5,039 nt of DNA from Gammaproteobacteria bacterium (GTDB lineage: Bacteria > Pseudomonadota > Gammaproteobacteria > Pseudomonadales > Azotimanducaceae). The position numbers were made by a program, and so were the translations under genes. Numbering within the stretch: position 1 is the first letter of the stretch; each line of letters opens with the position of its first letter. This document shows positions 4,972-5,039 of this stretch, one piece after another. The notes below the pieces were generated by a model. The model made no database searches and was not told the DNA's origin. It worked only from the letters and a program-made list of their open reading frames with translations. The stretch covers positions 1,783 to 6,821 of the forward strand of contig JAPPHP010000211.1 in the NCBI GenBank assembly GCA_028821035.1, written 5' to 3'.

Positions 4972-5039
4972 CTTTGGCCTCTAACCCGGATACGTCACCG
5001 ATCTACCAAGGAGGGGTTGTCCGGAGGCCGTTGTTACCT
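4972..5039 (+). other. Right-edge non-coding stretch with a Shine-Dalgarno-like sequence
   Basis: AAGGAGGGG (5008-5016) is a near-perfect ribosome binding site. TTG codons follow at 5017 (too close) and 5031, but no ATG or GTG does before the window ends. It may announce a downstream plus-strand gene starting at 5031 or beyond the edge. It may also be chance. No hairpin or repeat is clear here. Confidence 0.25.

Overview
The window is a GC-rich bacterial chromosomal segment with dense coding, Shine-Dalgarno-type starts and no rRNA, tRNA, CRISPR array or recognisable insertion sequence. GC-ending codons dominate most genes: 37 of the first 40 codons of the gene at 2036 by hand count. The gene families do not fix a phylum. 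A high-GC environmental lineage such as Acidobacteriota, Gemmatimonadota or Actinomycetota is a guess.

Layout from left to right. (1) A NUDIX hydrolase on the minus strand is cut by the left edge (1-320). It is divergent, across about 50 bp, from a stand-alone ABC/RecF-type ATPase on the plus strand (374-1162). (2) A 209-bp convergent intergenic stretch follows, with a GTGGGCGC word repeated three times, then a 113-aa four-helix membrane protein of unknown function on the minus strand (1372-1713). (3) A 322-bp non-coding divergent region (1714-2035) carries a LacI-family-like palindrome, a TACAAT -10-like box and a 14-bp direct repeat. (4) A probable two-gene operon follows: a phytanoyl-CoA dioxygenase (PhyH) family Fe(II)/2-oxoglutarate oxygenase (2036-2926) and an HSL/family IV alpha/beta hydrolase (2947-4017), 20 bp apart. 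It ends in a 7-bp GC hairpin. (5) The last kilobase has relaxed codon usage. It holds a 99-aa protein of unknown function (4194-4493) overlapped by a PD-(D/E)XK nuclease-like protein (4441-4971) with no obvious standard start codon.

How the genes work together. The dioxygenase and hydrolase have intact catalytic residues and probably act in one small-molecule pathway, by hydroxylation and ester or amide cleavage, but the substrate cannot be read from sequence. The NUDIX enzyme and the ATPase share a promoter region and no evident function. The 3' pair is the most unusual unit: two out-of-frame, overlapping genes, the second a small nuclease-fold protein, in DNA whose composition suggests separate origin. 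It could be a mobile-element-associated or defence-like module, but nothing in the sequence proves that.
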